DNA from: Bacillota bacterium
Lineage (GTDB): Bacteria > Bacillota > Clostridia > Christensenellales > SZUA-584
Length of the DNA: 64,000 nucleotides
Assembly: GCA_023428025.1 (NCBI GenBank)
Contig: JAEYZN010000031.1
Coordinates: 1 to 64,000, forward strand
Reading direction: 5' to 3'
The translations under genes were made by a program, and so were the position numbers. This document shows positions 33,760 through 42,726 of the stretch, in pieces. The notes beneath the pieces are model-generated. The model saw only the letters and a list, made by a program, of their open reading frames with translations, was not told the DNA's origin and did not search any database. Numbering within the stretch: position 1 is the first letter of the stretch; each line of letters begins with the position of its first letter.

Positions 33760-33787
33760 AAAATTATATTTAAAAAGGAGAAGGATT

Positions 33788-35287
33788 ATGAATATACCTT
33801 TAACCAAAAAACCCCTTCAGCCCCGAGTCGGAATTTATTCAGTCGGTTTAAAAGCCTATTGGCCGCAGTTTGAGGGATTACGCGAACGTCTGATTAGATA
33901 TGGAAAGTTTATTGAGAATCGTATCTCCGCTGATGCCAGTGTATTCAATTATGGGATGGTGGACTCATCGGATGAAGCGAGAAAAGCAGGGGAATGGTTT
34001 AATTCACATAACGTTGACATTGTGTTTTGTCATGCGGCAACTTATTGCTCGAGCGACTGCGTTCTTCCGGTTCATCAGATTTGTAAAGCGCCTTTTGTCG
34101 TTTTGAACCTCCAGCCGGCAGCAAGGGTTAATTATGCCAAAACCAGCACTGGCGAATGGCTTGCTCATTGTGGCGCATGCCCGGTTCCTGAGTTTTCGAA
34201 TGCCTTTAATCGAGCTGGTTTAGGTTTCGAATCAATCAACGGACTGCTGGGACTGGATAAGTCGCCCGAAATATCCGTGACGGACGAAGTTACGAATGAG
34301 CGCCCTGAGGCGATAAAAGCGTGGAGGCAGATACGCGAATATGTGAAGGCTGCAGGCGTTAAAAGAATGCTCCAGCACGCGCGGTTTGGCTTTTTGGGCA
34401 ATACGTTCAACGGAATGCTGGACATGTACAGCGATTTGACAATGCTGCAGGGCCAGCTGGGTATTCATGTGGAAATCATAGAAATGAGTAATCTCTATCA
34501 CTATTTTAAGACGGTCACAGACGAGGAGATAAAGGAAAAACAAAACCTGATCAACGATTTCTTTATCATTTCGGGCGATTCGGCCGCTGATCCCATTACA
34601 AAAAAACCAACCGCAGAACAACTGGAATGGTCAGCGCGGGTAGCAGTGGCTCAGGAAAAAATGGTTAGAGACTACGATTTGGATGCATTAACTTATTATT
34701 ATCACGGCGCGGATGATGATATATTCGAACAAATACAGGGAGGGTTTATCGTCGGTCATTCACTTTTGACGGCATCCGGCATACCCTGTGCGGGAGAAGG
34801 GGATATCAAAACCAATGCCGCAATGAAAATATGCGATTATCTTAATGTGGGCGGTAGTTACAGTGAAATCGTAACAACGGATTATATGGATGGCACCATT
34901 CTCCTTGGGCACGATGGCCCGTTCCATATTGCAATATCTAATAAGAAGCCGATTCTCAGGGGCATGAAACTCTATCATGGCAAACGCGGCCTTGGCGTTT
35001 CCGTGGAAGCGAAAGTGGCTCCGGGTCCCATCACCACCTTGGGTGTGACTCAGAACCATGGGGGTTCCCTGAAAATGATCATCAGTGAAGGCGAAGCGAC
35101 TGATGGGGAGATTATGCAGGTTGGGAATACACAGACACCTGTGAGATTTTCTGTTGACCCCGACACATATTTCTATAAGTGGTTCAAAGAAGCGCCCACA
35201 CATCATTGCGCGATGTCGGTGGGACACAATGCAGAACTGTTCACCAAAGTGGCGACAATGATGAATATACCCTGTTGCGTGCTGTAA
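33788..35287 (+). CDS. L-arabinose isomerase-like protein A
   Basis: A 499-residue AraA-family protein. Candidate active-site residues: Glu in CAGEGDIKT, Glu in GGSYSEIVTTDYMD, His in LLGHDGPFH and His in APTHHCAMSVGH, aligning with the AraA Glu-Glu-His-His set. The length matches AraA (~500). The N-terminal YSVGLKAYWPQFEGL is typical of the family. ATG 33788 has AAGGAGAAGG upstream. Since an araD gene is adjacent it could feed L-arabinose, but the absence of an L-ribulokinase and the presence of another copy next door leave the substrate open. Confidence 0.75.
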   Translation: MNIPLTKKPLQPRVGIYSVGLKAYWPQFEGLRERLIRYGKFIENRISADASVFNYGMVDSSDEARKAGEWFNSHNVDIVFCHAATYCSSDCVLPVHQICKAPFVVLNLQPAARVNYAKTSTGEWLAHCGACPVPEFSNAFNRAGLGFESINGLLGLDKSPEISVTDEVTNERPEAIKAWRQIREYVKAAGVKRMLQHARFGFLGNTFNGMLDMYSDLTMLQGQLGIHVEIIEMSNLYHYFKTVTDEEIKEKQNLINDFFIISGDSAADPITKKPTAEQLEWSARVAVAQEKMVRDYDLDALTYYYHGADDDIFEQIQGGFIVGHSLLTASGIPCAGEGDIKTNAAMKICDYLNVGGSYSEIVTTDYMDGTILLGHDGPFHIAISNKKPILRGMKLYHGKRGLGVSVEAKVAPGPITTLGVTQNHGGSLKMIISEGEATDGEIMQVGNTQTPVRFSVDPDTYFYKWFKEAPTHHCAMSVGHNAELFTKVATMMNIPCCVL

Positions 35288-35323
35288 ACAGGGATATGTC
35301 TGGAATAAAGAGAAAGGAGATAT

Positions 35324-35347
35324 ATGAAATATAATTCATATAAATAG
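35324..35347 (+). CDS. Seven-codon leader reading frame
   Basis: A strong AAGGAG site (35314-35319) is followed not by the isomerase start but by ATG AAA TAT AAT TCA TAT AAA TAG. The true isomerase ATG at 35352 lacks its own site, so it may be reached by re-initiation. The mini-frame overlaps the inverted repeat ATATGAA/TTCATAT. Confidence 0.35.
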   Translation: MKYNSYK

Positions 35348-35351
35348 TAAT

Positions 35352-36764
35352 ATGCAGTATTTAAAGGGTAAAGTAGGCCTGATGGCAATTGGCTTAGATG
35401 CATATTGGGTACAATTCGGCGATATGAAAAACAAAATATTGGGCTATTATGAAAGCATTGAAAATAAAGTTTCGGAATATGCTGATATTGTTTCAGTGGG
35501 TTTGGTTGATAATGCCGAAGCTGCGCGCAAAGCAGCCGCCAGTTTTAGAACAGAGGATGTGGATGTGGTGTTCTGCCACTGCGCGACGTACTGTCCGTCT
35601 GACCGGCTGATATTAGCCGTCAAGGATATCGACGTCCCCGTTGTTCTGCTTAATATCCAGTCGGTTAAAGCGCTGGATATGAGCACGATAAAAGAAATTC
35701 CGGACTTTCTTTCGGATGGGTGCACATGCGCCTGTCTACCGGAAATGACTGCGGCTCTGGCTCGCTTTTCGAAAAGATTTGATGTGATAACCGGATACCT
35801 TACCGGCGATGCAGAAACGAATCAGGCGCTTCAGTCCTGGTGCGTAGCAGCCTCCGTCCGCAGGTGTCTGCGGTACCGGAATATTGGCTTCGTGGGCCAT
35901 GCGTTTTCGGGAATGCTGGATATTTATGTCGACGAAGTAGAACTGCTTAACACTCTGGGCATTTATACGCACCATATAGAATTCAACGATATCATCGATG
36001 AGGCCAAACAGGCGTCAACCACGGATATCGGCTTGTGGGACAAAAAGTTCGCAGATGTTTTTGGAAAGGAAGAACGGGGCGATATCAACGTGCTGTGCCG
36101 TTACACGGAAGCGCTTCAAAGAATTACCAATAAACTATCACTGTTTGGAGTGGCCTGTCACTATGCAGGAAATTATCAGGTGGAAGAGGAAATGGTGTCA
36201 GCATTGAACCCTGCGTTTTCCATGCTGATGAAAAGCAGAATCGCCTGTACGGTTGAAGGTGATATTCAGGCGGCTGTTGCCATGTTCATTCTGAAAAGAA
36301 TACTGGGATCTGCAATGCTTGCCGAATTGTATTCGATGGATTTTAACGATCAGACATGCATCATCGGACACAGCGGAGCGGGTGATCCGGATGTTTCCGA
36401 TGAGACGCCTTTGCTGAAAGAATCAAACGTATTCCACGGCAGAAAGGGGAAGGGCTACCTGACCCAATTCTATCCGAAAGCCGGGCCGGTCACTCTGCTC
36501 GCACTTTCACGGGATGACCAGGGTTTCAAACTTGTTGCCGCCGAAGGGATCTGTGAGAAAGGCGCTACCATGTCCATTGGCGACACGAATTGCAGAGTCA
36601 GATTTGAGGGCGGTTTGCGGAATTTTGTAAATGAGTGGGCAAGCAAAGGCCCGTCGCATCACAGCGTGCTGGGTATCGGACATGATCTGGATACCATCAA
36701 ACGGGTGGCGATGGTATTGCGCCTTCCGCTGAGTATCGTTACCGTCGGCAGCCTGGGTACATAA
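35352..36764 (+). CDS. L-arabinose isomerase-like protein B
   Basis: A 470-residue paralogue of the preceding gene. The Glu-Glu-His-His set is placed in CTVEGDIQA, AELYSMDF, CIIGHSGAG and GPSHHSVLGIGH, so it may be active. It is ~30 residues shorter, mostly in the middle. The start at 35352 is assumed because family alignment begins there (MQYLKGKVGLMAIGLDAYWVQF); a mini-frame separates it from the ribosome site. Last gene of the enzyme operon, followed by a strong terminator. Confidence 0.72.
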   Translation: MQYLKGKVGLMAIGLDAYWVQFGDMKNKILGYYESIENKVSEYADIVSVGLVDNAEAARKAAASFRTEDVDVVFCHCATYCPSDRLILAVKDIDVPVVLLNIQSVKALDMSTIKEIPDFLSDGCTCACLPEMTAALARFSKRFDVITGYLTGDAETNQALQSWCVAASVRRCLRYRNIGFVGHAFSGMLDIYVDEVELLNTLGIYTHHIEFNDIIDEAKQASTTDIGLWDKKFADVFGKEERGDINVLCRYTEALQRITNKLSLFGVACHYAGNYQVEEEMVSALNPAFSMLMKSRIACTVEGDIQAAVAMFILKRILGSAMLAELYSMDFNDQTCIIGHSGAGDPDVSDETPLLKESNVFHGRKGKGYLTQFYPKAGPVTLLALSRDDQGFKLVAAEGICEKGATMSIGDTNCRVRFEGGLRNFVNEWASKGPSHHSVLGIGHDLDTIKRVAMVLRLPLSIVTVGSLGT

Positions 36765-36798
36765 GATTTGAGGCTCTGGAACAAAATAGACAACTGTC

Positions 36799-36839
36799 GA
36801 ACACGCATGCGTGGAAACACGTCATGCGTGTTCTTTTAT
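36799..36839 (+). terminator. Intrinsic terminator of the catabolic operon
   Basis: GAACACGCATG (36799-36809) / CATGCGTGTTC (36823-36833) with an inner CGTG-gaaa-CACG stem, followed by TTTTATT. One unpaired T interrupts the long stem. Confidence 0.85.
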
Positions 36840-36903
36840 TGCAAAAAAGTAAACATTCTACTCAAAATATAATAAAGACTTTGGGTCGCGCCAAATCTAT
36901 AAT
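36839..36903 (+). promoter_or_regulatory. Promoter with putative YesN-type sites, importer operon
   Basis: TTGCAAAA (36839), CAAAATAT half-site, AAAGAC and TATAAT (36898-36903) repeat the layout at 28132-28196 with identical spacing. It starts where the terminator of the preceding operon ends. Confidence 0.65.
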
Positions 36904-36913
36904 CAAAAAATAA

Positions 36914-36928
36914 GTGATCAAGAATCAC
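36914..36928. promoter_or_regulatory. Inverted repeat GTGAT-N5-ATCAC
   Basis: Ten bp downstream of TATAAT and just before the AAGGAGG of the binding-protein gene. Same arms and spacing as 28206-28220; only the centre differs. Confidence 0.55.
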
Positions 36929-36946
36929 AATTAAAGGAGGAAATCA

Positions 36947-37984
36947 ATGAAGAAACTAATGGAAATTGCCATTGCGGTGTTGCTGGTCTTAGTGGTTGTG
37001 ATTGGTTGCTCGGCTCCGGCTGAGAAGTCCGCTGCTTCAGAACCGGCAACGGAAAATGTGCAACCGGCCGAAGCTCCTGCCGAACAGCCAAACGAGCAAT
37101 CTTCCGAAGAACCTGTAGGCAATGATAAGCCGGTTATCGGCATTTCTGTTTCCGGATTTGCGGCTCCGTATTTCAAAGCTTTGATAGCTGCAGCAGAAAT
37201 GGAAGCCGAAGCGCAGGGGGTTGAATTAAAAGTGCTTGACGCCGAATGGGATTCGCAAAAACAGGCAACTCAGGTTGAGAGCCTTATTGCTGCAGGATGT
37301 GACGTCATTGAAATCATTCCGTGCGACTCCACTGCGATTATTCCGACAATGGAAAAAGTCAATGCGGCAGGTATCCCTCTGGTTGTGGTAAACACCCAGC
37401 ATGACCCGGCATCCGAAGACCTTATTGTCACATTCGTTGGCGCGAGCATGGAAGATGAAGCTGCGATGGCTGCGGAAGCGGTAAAAGAGATTCTTGGCGC
37501 TGAAGGCGGCAAGGTTGTGATCGTTGAAGGCGCAGCCGGTTCATTTCCTGCAATCCATAGAACAAGCGGGTTCTTGGCAGCCATTGAAGGCGCAAACATT
37601 GAAGTGCTTGCGAACCAGAATGCTGGCTGGGACAGAGCGACGGCTATGGCGGTAATGGAAGACTTCCTGACGGCGTATCCCGATATCGATGCACTGTACG
37701 CGCATGACGACAACATGGTCATCGGTTGCATTCAGGCGATCAAAGATGCCGGCAGAGAAGATGAGATTAAGGTCGTCTCGATCAGCGGAACAATTGAAGG
37801 CTATGATGCAATCCGTAACGGTGAATTGTACAGCACCGTCTCGCAACCGCCGGATTGGGAAGGCATGATGGCTGTCCAGGTCGCGGTTGGCATTTTGAAC
37901 GGCGAAGAATACCCCAAATGGGTAAAAACACCGATCGCTCAGGTTACAGCGGAAAACGTTGACAAATTCAAAGGCGTTTGGTAA
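36947..37984 (+). CDS. Sugar ABC transporter substrate-binding lipoprotein
   Basis: A 345-residue lipoprotein: lipobox VIGC (Cys ~21), acidic Pro/Ala linker (~22-60), then a Peripla_BP_4 domain (IGISVSGFAAPYFKAL, DVIEIIPCDS, NTQHDP, VIVEGAAGSF, ALYAHDDN, STVSQPPDWEGMMAVQ). It is the binding subunit for the ATPase and permeases that follow. AAGGAGG precedes ATG 36947. A close relative is encoded at 42727, sharing the AHDD, QPPDWEG and terminal KG-x-W motifs. Ligand inferred to be the pentose handled by the island enzymes. Confidence 0.9.
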   Translation: MKKLMEIAIAVLLVLVVVIGCSAPAEKSAASEPATENVQPAEAPAEQPNEQSSEEPVGNDKPVIGISVSGFAAPYFKALIAAAEMEAEAQGVELKVLDAEWDSQKQATQVESLIAAGCDVIEIIPCDSTAIIPTMEKVNAAGIPLVVVNTQHDPASEDLIVTFVGASMEDEAAMAAEAVKEILGAEGGKVVIVEGAAGSFPAIHRTSGFLAAIEGANIEVLANQNAGWDRATAMAVMEDFLTAYPDIDALYAHDDNMVIGCIQAIKDAGREDEIKVVSISGTIEGYDAIRNGELYSTVSQPPDWEGMMAVQVAVGILNGEEYPKWVKTPIAQVTAENVDKFKGVW

Positions 37985-37993
37985 AGGGTTATG

Positions 37994-38033
37994 GTTGGGT
38001 AAACGCGGAAACGCGTATACCCAACTCTTTTTC
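37994..38033 (+). terminator. Attenuating hairpin after the binding-protein gene
   Basis: GTTGGGT (37994-38000) / ACCCAAC (38019-38025) with an inner CGCG-gaaa-CGCG stem, followed by TCTTTTTC. Likely partial terminator giving more binding protein than transporter. Confidence 0.8.
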
Positions 38034-38104
38034 AATGTATTGTTAAGGTGAAATTAATAAAGTTAATTATTATTTGAGCGACATATTGCAGGTGGGAAAT
38101 AGTG

Positions 38105-39595
38105 ATGAAACAAAATATGATACTTGAATTAAAGAATGTAAGCAAGAGTTTTCCCGGGGTTAAAGCGCTGGATGATGTTTCATTTGAACTGATGAAAGGT
38201 GAGGTTCATGCTTTATGCGGTGAAAACGGCGCCGGTAAATCCACTCTCATGAAGATCCTGTATGGGGTTTATCATCTGGATTCAGGACAGATATGGATCA
38301 AGGGCGAAAAAAAAGATATTGAGTCTCCGCTGGTGGCACAAGCCAACGGCTTAAGCATAATATTTCAGGAGTTCAATCTGGTGGAAACACTGTCAGTTGC
38401 TGAGAACATATATCTTGGCCGATTGAGAGTGCAGAAGGGAAAAGTGGGCTGGAAAACGATCCACGCGAATGCAAAGGAGTTACTCTCCCATATTGGATGT
38501 GATATTAATACTAGACTGCTAATAAGCGAACTGAGCATTTCGCAGAAGCAAATGGTGGAGATTGCCAAAGCGCTATCATATAACGCCGAGGTAATCGTGA
38601 TGGACGAACCTTCCGCGACGTTGACGGAAAAGGAAGTTGAAAATCTTTATAAAATCGTCGCGGAGCTCAAAACGAAGGGAATCAGCGTTATCTATATATC
38701 TCACAAGCTTGAAGAGGTCTTTGATATCTCCGACAGGGTATCAGTGCTCAGAGACGGAAAGCTGGTCTGCACAGATGAGACAAAGAATCTTGATAAACAG
38801 AAAATCATTGGCCACATGGTGGGGCGTTCGTTTGATCAAGAATTCCCATCCAGGGGGAGCTGCTGCGGTGAAGAAGTATTGCGTGCTGAAAATATTGTGC
38901 GCAGAGGTGTTCTTAAAAACATCAGTATTAATCTAAACAAGGGGGAAGTACTTGGTTTGGCAGGTTTGGTTGGTGCTGGCCGAACGGAATTGGTGCGTGC
39001 AATTTTTGGTGCTGACAAGTTTCGGAGTGGTACCATTATGATACATGGCAGGAAAGTAGCAATACGAAAACCAATTGACGCAATAAAAAACAAAATTGCG
39101 CTTGTGACAGAAGATAGAAAGGACCAAGGCTTGATACTTAAATTTCCAATCAAGCTAAACATTACGATTACTGATCTGAAGAGGATAGTTAATTTTGGGC
39201 TGATTAACAAAAGAAAAGAAGTTGCTTTTGCAAACGAATATGCGAAGAAACTGTCAGTGAAGACACCAAGCATCAACCATAAATGCATAAATCTATCTGG
39301 CGGGAATCAGCAAAAAGTGGTTCTGGCAAAGTGGCTATTTGCAAACGCAGATATATTGATACTGGATGAACCGACGAGAGGTATTGATGTTGGCGCAAAA
39401 CACGAGATCTATTTGATTATCAATGAATTGGTACGACAAGGAAAATCTGTAATACTAATATCTTCAGAACTTCCAGAGGTACTGGCGATGAGTGACAGGA
39501 TCGTTGTATTGCATGAGGGCGAAGTAAAAGGAGAGTTTGACAATCGAGAAAGACAAGTGGTTGCCGAGCAGATAATGCTCTGCGCAATTGGGTGA
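38105..39595 (+). CDS. Sugar ABC transporter ATP-binding protein (RbsA/MglA type)
   Basis: A 496-residue tandem ATPase: Walker A GENGAGKST (~38-46), signature LSISQKQMVEIAKAL and Walker B VIVMDEPSAT in the first half; degenerate P-loop GLVGAGRTE, signature LSGGNQQKV and ILILDEPTRGIDVG in the second. ATG 38105 is chosen, 8 nt after GGTGGG; GTG 38102 is possible. It is paralogous to the ATPase at 15082 but with A+T-rich codons, indicating separate origin rather than recent duplication. Confidence 0.9.
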   Translation: MKQNMILELKNVSKSFPGVKALDDVSFELMKGEVHALCGENGAGKSTLMKILYGVYHLDSGQIWIKGEKKDIESPLVAQANGLSIIFQEFNLVETLSVAENIYLGRLRVQKGKVGWKTIHANAKELLSHIGCDINTRLLISELSISQKQMVEIAKALSYNAEVIVMDEPSATLTEKEVENLYKIVAELKTKGISVIYISHKLEEVFDISDRVSVLRDGKLVCTDETKNLDKQKIIGHMVGRSFDQEFPSRGSCCGEEVLRAENIVRRGVLKNISINLNKGEVLGLAGLVGAGRTELVRAIFGADKFRSGTIMIHGRKVAIRKPIDAIKNKIALVTEDRKDQGLILKFPIKLNITITDLKRIVNFGLINKRKEVAFANEYAKKLSVKTPSINHKCINLSGGNQQKVVLAKWLFANADILILDEPTRGIDVGAKHEIYLIINELVRQGKSVILISSELPEVLAMSDRIVVLHEGEVKGEFDNRERQVVAEQIMLCAIG

Positions 39596-39621
39596 TTCGG
39601 AATTGTATGAGAGGTAAAGTT

Positions 39622-40596
39622 ATGCAAACTATAGGGAATTTAAAAAGGCTTCCAGCTATTGTCGGCTTCTTATCAAGGATCAAAATGCTTATCGCACTAA
39701 TGGTGCTCATCATTATATCTTCGTTTATATCCGATGTGTTTATGAGCACTAACAATATTTTCAACATACTGCGTCAGGTATCCATGAACGGGATACTAGC
39801 TTGTGGAATGACGTTTGTTATGCTGACGGGTGGTTTCGATCTGTCTGTTGGTTCCATTATTTCTGTATCTGCAGTTGTTGCTATCGGCCTGCAAAGTAGC
39901 ATGGGTGTTGCAGGAGCAATTATCGTGGCATTGCTTATTGGTATTATTGCGGGAAGCATTAATGGAATTATTCTTTCAAAAATCAATGCAAACTCTGGAG
40001 ATGCGTTTATGATTACGCTCGGATCGCAACTGGTTTTTGCGGGGATTGCGCTGCTGTATACAGATGCGCGTGTTTTACCTGGCAGTTCTGATCCTTTTTA
40101 TGAATTTATCGGTCAGGGAAGGGTGTTGGCTGGTATTCCCATGCCGGTTTTCATCTTTTTAGCCATTGCGATCATCGGACAATTTGTCCTGTCTTTTACC
40201 GGCTTTGGGAGAAAAGTATATCTGCTGGGCGGCAACTATGAGGCGGCGCGTTTATCTGGAATTAAGGTTGGTTTTTATAAGGCTTCTGTTTATATGATTG
40301 TGGGTTTTTGCGCAGCGATTGCCGGAATCATACTCAGTTCACGCACAAGAGGCGGATCACCACTTGCGGGTGTCGGATATGAGATGGACGCAATCGCAGC
40401 CGTGGTTGTCGGCGGTATCAGTATGAAAGGCGGAGAAGGCAGCATTCTCAAAACGTTGGTTGGCGTCTTTATCATCGGTGTGCTGAGCAACATTCTTAAC
40501 TTAATAGGCCTATCATCATTTAACCAGATGATCGTAAAAGGATTTGTCATCGTCGCTGCGGTTTGGTTGGACAGTCGAAAAAAGCCGAGCAAATGA
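39622..40596 (+). CDS. Sugar ABC transporter permease 1 (RbsC type)
   Basis: A 324-residue permease with ~8-10 membrane helices; family landmarks GMTFVMLTGGFDLSVGSIIS, FGRKVYLLGGNYEAARLSGI and VVVGGISMKGGEGS. ATG 39622 follows AGAGG (39610-39614); GTG 39592 overlaps the ATPase stop and would add an unusual N-terminus. A second, different permease follows, so this importer is probably a heterodimer, unlike the single-permease importer at 16607. Confidence 0.88.
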   Translation: MQTIGNLKRLPAIVGFLSRIKMLIALMVLIIISSFISDVFMSTNNIFNILRQVSMNGILACGMTFVMLTGGFDLSVGSIISVSAVVAIGLQSSMGVAGAIIVALLIGIIAGSINGIILSKINANSGDAFMITLGSQLVFAGIALLYTDARVLPGSSDPFYEFIGQGRVLAGIPMPVFIFLAIAIIGQFVLSFTGFGRKVYLLGGNYEAARLSGIKVGFYKASVYMIVGFCAAIAGIILSSRTRGGSPLAGVGYEMDAIAAVVVGGISMKGGEGSILKTLVGVFIIGVLSNILNLIGLSSFNQMIVKGFVIVAAVWLDSRKKPSK

Positions 40597-41558
40597 GGTT
40601 AAGGAAAATGGAAACCACTTTAAAAAGACTGAGTAAAAAACTGTTCAAAGAAAAGATTCTGGTAGCGGGTATCGGGTTTTTTATCGCGGTAGCAATCGTC
40701 AACCCACCTTTTCTGACAATTGAAAACTTATCCAACCTGACAATTCAAATATCATTATATGGAATTGCGGCAATCGGGATGACATTTGCGATTATCGGTG
40801 GAGAGTTTGATTTGTCGATCGGATCTATGATATCTTTGTGCGGTGTATTGGTAGCGGTTTTCTATCCGATTTTTGGGCTGGGCCTGTCATTGATCATCGC
40901 TGTTATTTCTGGAATTTTGCTAGGAGTTATCAATGGTTTGCTGGTTGCAAAGGCTAATATCAATGCATTTATCGTAACGTTTGGTGGAATGATTACATAT
41001 AAAGGGCTTGCGCTGACGTTTGCAGATGGCAGGCCGGTAATTTGTCAAAGTGAAGCGTTGAATTATTTTGGAGATATGCGCGCGGGTGGCATCCCGATTA
41101 TGTTTCTAATTTTCCTTGTGTTGCTGGCTATTAGTGTTTATTTACTAGGGTATACGCGTTTTGGCCGCAATGTTTATGCGGTTGGCGGAAATATTGACGT
41201 AGCCGCGGCAACTGGGCTGAATACCTGGATTTACAAATTCGCCATATTTGCGATTAACGGTCTGGCGGCGGCGGTTATCGGCATATTAATGACGGCGCGA
41301 CTCAACACAGGTTCTCCGGTTATGGGAGATGATATCACACTGACCGTTATCGCAAGCGTTGTTTTGGGTGGAACAAGCCTGTCAGGAGGCAAAGGTAATA
41401 CATTCCGGACGTTGCTTGGTGTGGTTGTGATGATGATGCTGGCCAATGCGTTTGACCTGCTCGTGATCCAGCCATATATTCAAAAGGTTATCAAAGGGCT
41501 TATCATTATCGCTGTTGTGGCTTTCGACAGCTATAATAAGAAAAAGCTGATTGTTTAG
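40593..41558 (+). CDS. Sugar ABC transporter permease 2 (RbsC type)
   Basis: A 321-residue permease with the same family landmarks (GMTFAIIGGEFDLSIGSMIS, FGRNVYAVGGNIDVAAATGL, VVLGGTSLSGGKGN). ATG 40593 overlaps the previous stop (ATGA); ATG 40608 is an alternative. It is only distantly similar to permease 1, consistent with a two-permease importer. A GTAGCG/CGCTAC hairpin (41593-41623) lies downstream without a clear T-run. Confidence 0.88.
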   Translation: MRLRKMETTLKRLSKKLFKEKILVAGIGFFIAVAIVNPPFLTIENLSNLTIQISLYGIAAIGMTFAIIGGEFDLSIGSMISLCGVLVAVFYPIFGLGLSLIIAVISGILLGVINGLLVAKANINAFIVTFGGMITYKGLALTFADGRPVICQSEALNYFGDMRAGGIPIMFLIFLVLLAISVYLLGYTRFGRNVYAVGGNIDVAAATGLNTWIYKFAIFAINGLAAAVIGILMTARLNTGSPVMGDDITLTVIASVVLGGTSLSGGKGNTFRTLLGVVVMMMLANAFDLLVIQPYIQKVIKGLIIIAVVAFDSYNKKKLIV

Positions 41559-41710
41559 AATTTTCCGCAGTAAATGATATTTCTCACAAAACGTAGCGGT
41601 GAACTTTAGGGTCTCATCGCTACACACTTATATAATGAATGACTTTTTAAAATGAGGGATCCTTGGCCTGTGGCGTATATGCAAAAAAAATATGGGATAG
41701 CAGGTATAAA

Positions 41711-42715
41711 ATGAGACAACTGGCATTTTACTTCTTTTTAATATTGGGGTTGCTGGTTTCTTTGGCAGGATGCGCGCCGCTGGATAATAGAGATGCAACC
41801 GAAAAAAAAATTGAAGAGACGACCATATCGAGTGAATCTGTGGTGGAATACGTGGAGATATGCAGCACAATCACTATTGGCGTTGCCTTGCTGGATGAGG
41901 AAAATTTATTCATTTCGCAACTCAAAAAGGCAATGAGCCAAACTGCGGATGACGTAGGAGTGGTTCTGATATTCAAGAATGGCAAGAATAATCCGCAAAA
42001 GCAGGTGAAGCATGTGGAGGAATTTATTTCGCAGATGGTCGATATTATAATCCTCAACGCAGCCTCTTATTCTGACTGCGCTCCTGCGGTTGATTTAGCC
42101 GTACAAAAGGGTATTCCCATCGTGACGGTGAACACCAAAGTGGAAAATCAATATAAGTGTGAGTCTTTTATCGGCTCTGATGCTGTTCAATCGGGGCGTT
42201 TACAACTGCAAAGTGTAGCAAATGTTTTTGACGGAAAGTGCAGCTTTTTATACTTAAAAGGTCCGATTGGCCATGAAGCGGAGCTTGGAAGAAAAATCGG
42301 GATGAATGAGATTTTATCGCAGTTCCCCGATATGCATTTGATTTATGAACAGTCTGCAAACTGGAGCATGTCGGAAGCGTATATTATTACTAAAAACAGC
42401 CTCGCGACGTATGATAAAATTGACGCTGTTGTAGCGCAAAATGATGAAATGGCGCTCGGAGCCCTACAGGCAATCAATGACGCCGGTAAGTCAGGGCAAA
42501 TCAAAGTGTTCGGTATTGATGCGATACCGGAAGCTCTGCAAGCTATCAAGGAGGGGGAGATGGAATCCACCGTTCTTCAAAACGCAGATATACAGGGGAA
42601 AGAGGCCATATTGGCAGCGAAAAGCATAGCGTTGGGTAAAAAAGTTAAAAAAGAAATAATGATTTCCTATAAGCTTATAGATAAAGAAAACATTAATTTT
42701 TATTTAAGTGAGTGA
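41711..42715 (+). CDS. Sugar-binding lipoprotein (Peripla_BP_4)
   Basis: A 334-residue lipoprotein with lipobox LAGC (Cys ~20). Ligand-domain landmarks: TIGVALLDEENLFISQL, DIIILNAASYSDC, GIPIVTVNTKV, FIGSDAVQSGR, KIDAVVAQNDEMALGALQAI. It resembles RbsB-like proteins and differs from the neighbours at 36947 and 42727. It lies 152 bp after the permease, with TATAAT at 41631-41636 as a possible separate promoter. The ATG 41711 ribosome site is weak (GCAGGT). It may be an alternative binding subunit or a sensor-side protein. Confidence 0.8.
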   Translation: MRQLAFYFFLILGLLVSLAGCAPLDNRDATEKKIEETTISSESVVEYVEICSTITIGVALLDEENLFISQLKKAMSQTADDVGVVLIFKNGKNNPQKQVKHVEEFISQMVDIIILNAASYSDCAPAVDLAVQKGIPIVTVNTKVENQYKCESFIGSDAVQSGRLQLQSVANVFDGKCSFLYLKGPIGHEAELGRKIGMNEILSQFPDMHLIYEQSANWSMSEAYIITKNSLATYDKIDAVVAQNDEMALGALQAINDAGKSGQIKVFGIDAIPEALQAIKEGEMESTVLQNADIQGKEAILAAKSIALGKKVKKEIMISYKLIDKENINFYLSE

Positions 42716-42726
42716 TCAAGGTGTTG

